This document shows, in pieces, positions 61,116 through 64,000 of a DNA stretch of 64,000 nucleotides (its first letter is position 1; the number at the start of each line of letters is the position of its first letter). Source of the stretch: Tetragonia tetragonoides (lineage: Eukaryota > Streptophyta > Magnoliopsida > Caryophyllales > Aizoaceae). The notes under the pieces are model-generated. The model saw only the letters and a program-made list of their open reading frames with translations, did no database searches and was not told where the DNA came from. The translations under genes were made by a program, and so were the position numbers. Where the stretch lies: the NCBI GenBank assembly GCA_038025085.1, contig CM076147.1, positions 1,865,001 through 1,929,000 of the forward strand, in the 5' to 3' direction.

Positions 61116-61218
61116 CTAGTAACGGTTACGTCTTTGTTCAGCTGCGGAGAGAATAGCTTTACCCTTAGTCAAAATTTGGTGTCCTTTTGTCATTGGTAAT
61201 CGTTTCTTCGAAACTCAA

Positions 61219-61233
61219 CCAATGAGGGGCACC
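61219..61233 (+). promoter_or_regulatory. Polypurine tract
   Basis: CCAATGAGGGGCACC immediately precedes the second LTR; the AATGAGGGG core is the likely plus-strand primer. Confidence 0.6.
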
Positions 61234-64000
61234 TGTAGACGCCGAAATTTTGACTTTCTTTTTTACTTTTATTAGTGTTAGAATTTTTAATAAATATATT
61301 TATATATGTATAATGATTATTATTAAAGTTTATAAAAGGATTTCACAAAAAAATGTGTTTAAGGGTCTTTTTGTGTTCAATCACTTTAATGTCAAGTTTA
61401 GTATTAGAGTCCATTTTTTATTTTTTATTTATTTAGCAAACACATAAAAGCCAAAACAAAAAAAAAATAATGAGTACAACAACAAAAAAAGCTAAGAAAT
61501 ACAAAAAAAATCTAGATATCAGATTTTTTTAGGTTAATTATTTAGTTTTCCTTTTCTTTAACACAAAAAAATACCCTAAAACACCTCACCCACCTCTCCT
61601 ATAAATACCCCCACCCATCCACATAAAAGGGACCCCTCTTCCTTAGCAAAAAAATCCTACACTCTAATCTTCTCTTTCTCTCTCATCTTTTAGCATTTTG
61701 CAAGTAGAAGCTTTAGTAGAAAAAACCTTAGTAAGAAAGAAAAAATCCAAAAAAAAAAAAAAAAGAACTCTTCTCAACCCTTCACCATTGAAGAATTGAG
61801 ATCAACCACGTCTACCAAAGGGTAAAACTCTTTTTCATCTTTGTAATTTTTATTCATCCCCTTTTCATTTTTTTGATTTTTGTGTAAATTCCCCTCCTAT
61901 TTTAACTCATTATGTAATTTCATCTACTAATCTAACTTATACTAACTATAAACCAGCTCATTGGTGTGTTGTGATATGGAATGATTCAACCCGAGTCAAA
62001 CCATTTTTTACTCGGCCAAGAAATTAATAGGATTCAACCTTCATTGAGAGCTTAGACGTTAATTACAAGATAAAAATGAAAAATCGGTGAGGATGAGTGA
62101 GTGCTAACTTTGTGTGTTTTTTATTTATTTGTGTTGTTATACTCACCACTTTGTCATATTCTTCATCAAAAATGCTAATCTTTAAAATGACGTAAATTTC
62201 ATCAAGATTTAACGGTTAAAACATTATCTATAACGATTCAAAGTTGAAGTATCCAGATCTGACATTCAAAGATAAAATAAGCTATAACTTGTGAAAATGA
62301 ACGATTTGGAGATAGGCTATTTGTGGGCAATTTGTAAAGGACATTCCCATATTTCTACAGAGATCAATATTGAATGTTTTGGACAAGTAATGAATTTACT
62401 ATTATTTATTTAGTGACACGGTCATACTGGACAGCTTGGACATTTGGACGTTTTTAACTTGCTTAATAACCACCTATTTACCTCACCTAGAAACATGACT
62501 AATTTTTCATAATTTTTATTAACAATCCTTAATGTACATACTTGACTCTGTAAAACGTTGATGTATTTTTAAGAAGTGTTAAAAATGCTAAAAATGGATA
62601 AATCAACTACTATCCAGAATTGATAGTCTTCACTAATCTGTAAATAAAATGGTGATTTGCACTACCTCAATGTAAATTGACAATTGTAATGGATACTAGA
62701 CTCAATGTGGACCATTATAGACTTTTAAATGACTCAATTTGGACTTAAAAAGTATTTTTAATGAATTAAACAAAACTGAACACTAATCTGTCAACTAGGA
62801 CATGTTTCTGTCAACAATGAACTAATGAACGAAGTGCTGGACATTTGTTTAATTTCGTTAATTGTCTTAACATCCACTATAATTCTTGATACTTTTCTTA
62901 CATAATCACCAACAACCTAGTTTAGTGTTTGTAATTATTGGACACTAAATGTTTGTAATTAATCCCAGTTAAATCAAACAATCGCAATTCTGTTTTTAAC
63001 TTCCAGAAGCTTGTAATTTGGGGATAACGTTCTACTTGAGAATTGTATCTTCTTGATATTTTTAAAGTAGAAAGAGGACTAAAAATGACACATATTAGGC
63101 TTTGGAATCACTCTATTTGCTTACTGAAAGACGTAGTTATGAGTTTTTGAAGTTCTGTCCAGACTTGCACAAAAACAGTTTATTTTCCTCACTTGAGGAT
63201 TTTTTTTTAATTATCAAATGAAAAGATAAAAATGTTAAACTCTCCATTATAGCTTTACAATGAGTCTAGTTTATTTTAAAAATAAATTCATGAATAAAAG
63301 TTTTCGTTTGGACCACTCCCTTGTCCAAATTCGTGAGCGTGTGCTGTAAATAATCATTTTTTAGATCAATTCATTGAAAATAATAATTCCAACATCGGTT
63401 CTTCGATCTTTTGAAGACGGGTCCTAATCCCGAGCCCCGGAGAAGCAATGGACATCAAGACCGAGTGATATTTTATTTTTGTAGGAGTTGTACATATTTG
63501 TATCATTTTGTTGTATATATTTTTATAATGATGTAATTCTTCTCTCTAAGGCCATTATGAAACTCGTTTGTGCACATATTTGCGTATGCATATTTCCACC
63601 TAAATAATTCAACTCGACCATAATAAAAAATATTGTTTGAATTCACCATGAGTGTTTGCATTTTGTCCGATTATTGTTGATAAAGACCGGTATATTCACT
63701 TGTGTACAATCCCGGCCCGGGGCCAAATTCGAGGTTAGAATCAGAAATTTGCTTATACGTGATCATGGGTGTTCGACCTACCATCACATCAAATCACCTT
63801 CATACACACAATCCCCAGTGGAATCCATATTTCCCCAGTGACAACCATTTTCCCCAGTGGAATACCTATGATCGAATAGAAGCGAATAATTGATCGTCCC
63901 TTCTTATTTGGCTTCGGGCCATCCCGGGGGATCCTATCGGAAAGACTCTTTTAAGCCATTACCCAACAAACGCATACCCATACTCTACACAAATCATCCA
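61234..64000 (+). repeat. 3' LTR, truncated by the window edge
   Basis: Aligns with LTR1 from its first base (TGTAGACGCCGAAATTTTGA) to the window end, which corresponds to about 54805 in LTR1. It lacks two LTR1 segments (about 320 and 165 bp). Roughly 0.9 kb should remain beyond the window. Confidence 0.92.

Larger units (their letters stand above)
51562..64000 (+). mobile_element. Tat/Ogre-like LTR element carrying only gag, 3' end off-window
   Basis: Long direct LTRs (51562-55736 and from 61234) bound a 5.5-kb interior with a primer-binding site, one Gag-like ORF, two minisatellites and a polypurine tract. Very long LTRs, the TGGCGACTCCACTGGGGA primer site, the CxxH...C Gag tail and 3' tandem repeats are features of the Tat/Ogre branch of plant Ty3/Gypsy elements. 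No protease, RT, RNase H or integrase can be read in any frame, so it is non-autonomous, comparable to what has been called TR-GAG. The LTRs have diverged: LTR2 lacks about 320 and 165 bp present in LTR1, besides scattered substitutions. It inserted into the LINE at 48290-51561. The presumptive target copy CTACT (51557-51561) should recur beyond the window. Confidence 0.88.

Overview
This is plant nuclear DNA, most likely from a core eudicot. Evidence: two leucine-rich-repeat (LRR) receptor genes of plant subfamily XI, Copia, Tat/Ogre-type Gypsy and LINE retrotransposons, tRNA-derived SINEs, Stowaway and Tourist-like MITEs, long AT microsatellites and low gene density. The sequence alone does not give a family or species. 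Only two host genes are convincing, both on the minus strand.

Genes. (1) 41100-44325 is a complete two-exon receptor kinase of the RLK7/HAIKU2 clade, 979 residues, with an intact kinase. (2) 24760-26613 is an intact 617-residue LRR protein that matches the CEPR1/XIP1 ectodomain and transmembrane segment but stops directly after the membrane and has no kinase. Two broken relatives flank it. One is a C-terminal fragment (17061-19735) with an internal deletion, split inside its transmembrane segment by a Copia element. The other is a 5' fragment (26953-27256). Both copies whose 3' end survives stop at the same kinase-less point and share 3' flank, so the kinase was lost before the duplication.

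Layout. 1-7.7 kb: SINEs, a Tourist-like MITE, an RNase H fragment, a hAT-like element carrying a Stowaway, and a 5'-truncated LINE. 7.75-13.6 kb: a non-coding LTR retrotransposon with a 5-bp target duplication. Its interior holds at least twenty small hairpins whose loops share TTC(A/T)G while the stems differ and stay complementary, plus four copies of a CCCANTGGG-centred module. 13.6-17 kb: a (TTA)n microsatellite and a LINE remnant. 17-27.5 kb: the CEPR1-like cluster, interrupted by the Copia element and a decayed LINE with an internal triplication. 28.6-36 kb: a candidate inverted-repeat element, then two large minisatellite arrays of the same ~42-bp unit in opposite orientation. 36-41 kb: no gene seen. 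41-45.2 kb: the receptor kinase and a duplicated, SINE-interrupted upstream region. 47.5-51.6 kb: a Stowaway, a second microsatellite and a fairly complete LINE. 51.6 kb to the window end: a Tat/Ogre-like element with a 4.2-kb LTR that has inserted into that LINE. It encodes only a Gag-like protein with two Gag-type regions and no pol, and carries two minisatellites before its 3' LTR, which runs off the window.

Function. RLK7 and CEPR1 are receptors for secreted plant peptides (PIP and CEP families), known from Arabidopsis. The kinase-less CEPR1-like protein could bind a peptide or partner receptor without signalling through its own kinase; that is inference. Everything else is mobile or repetitive DNA.
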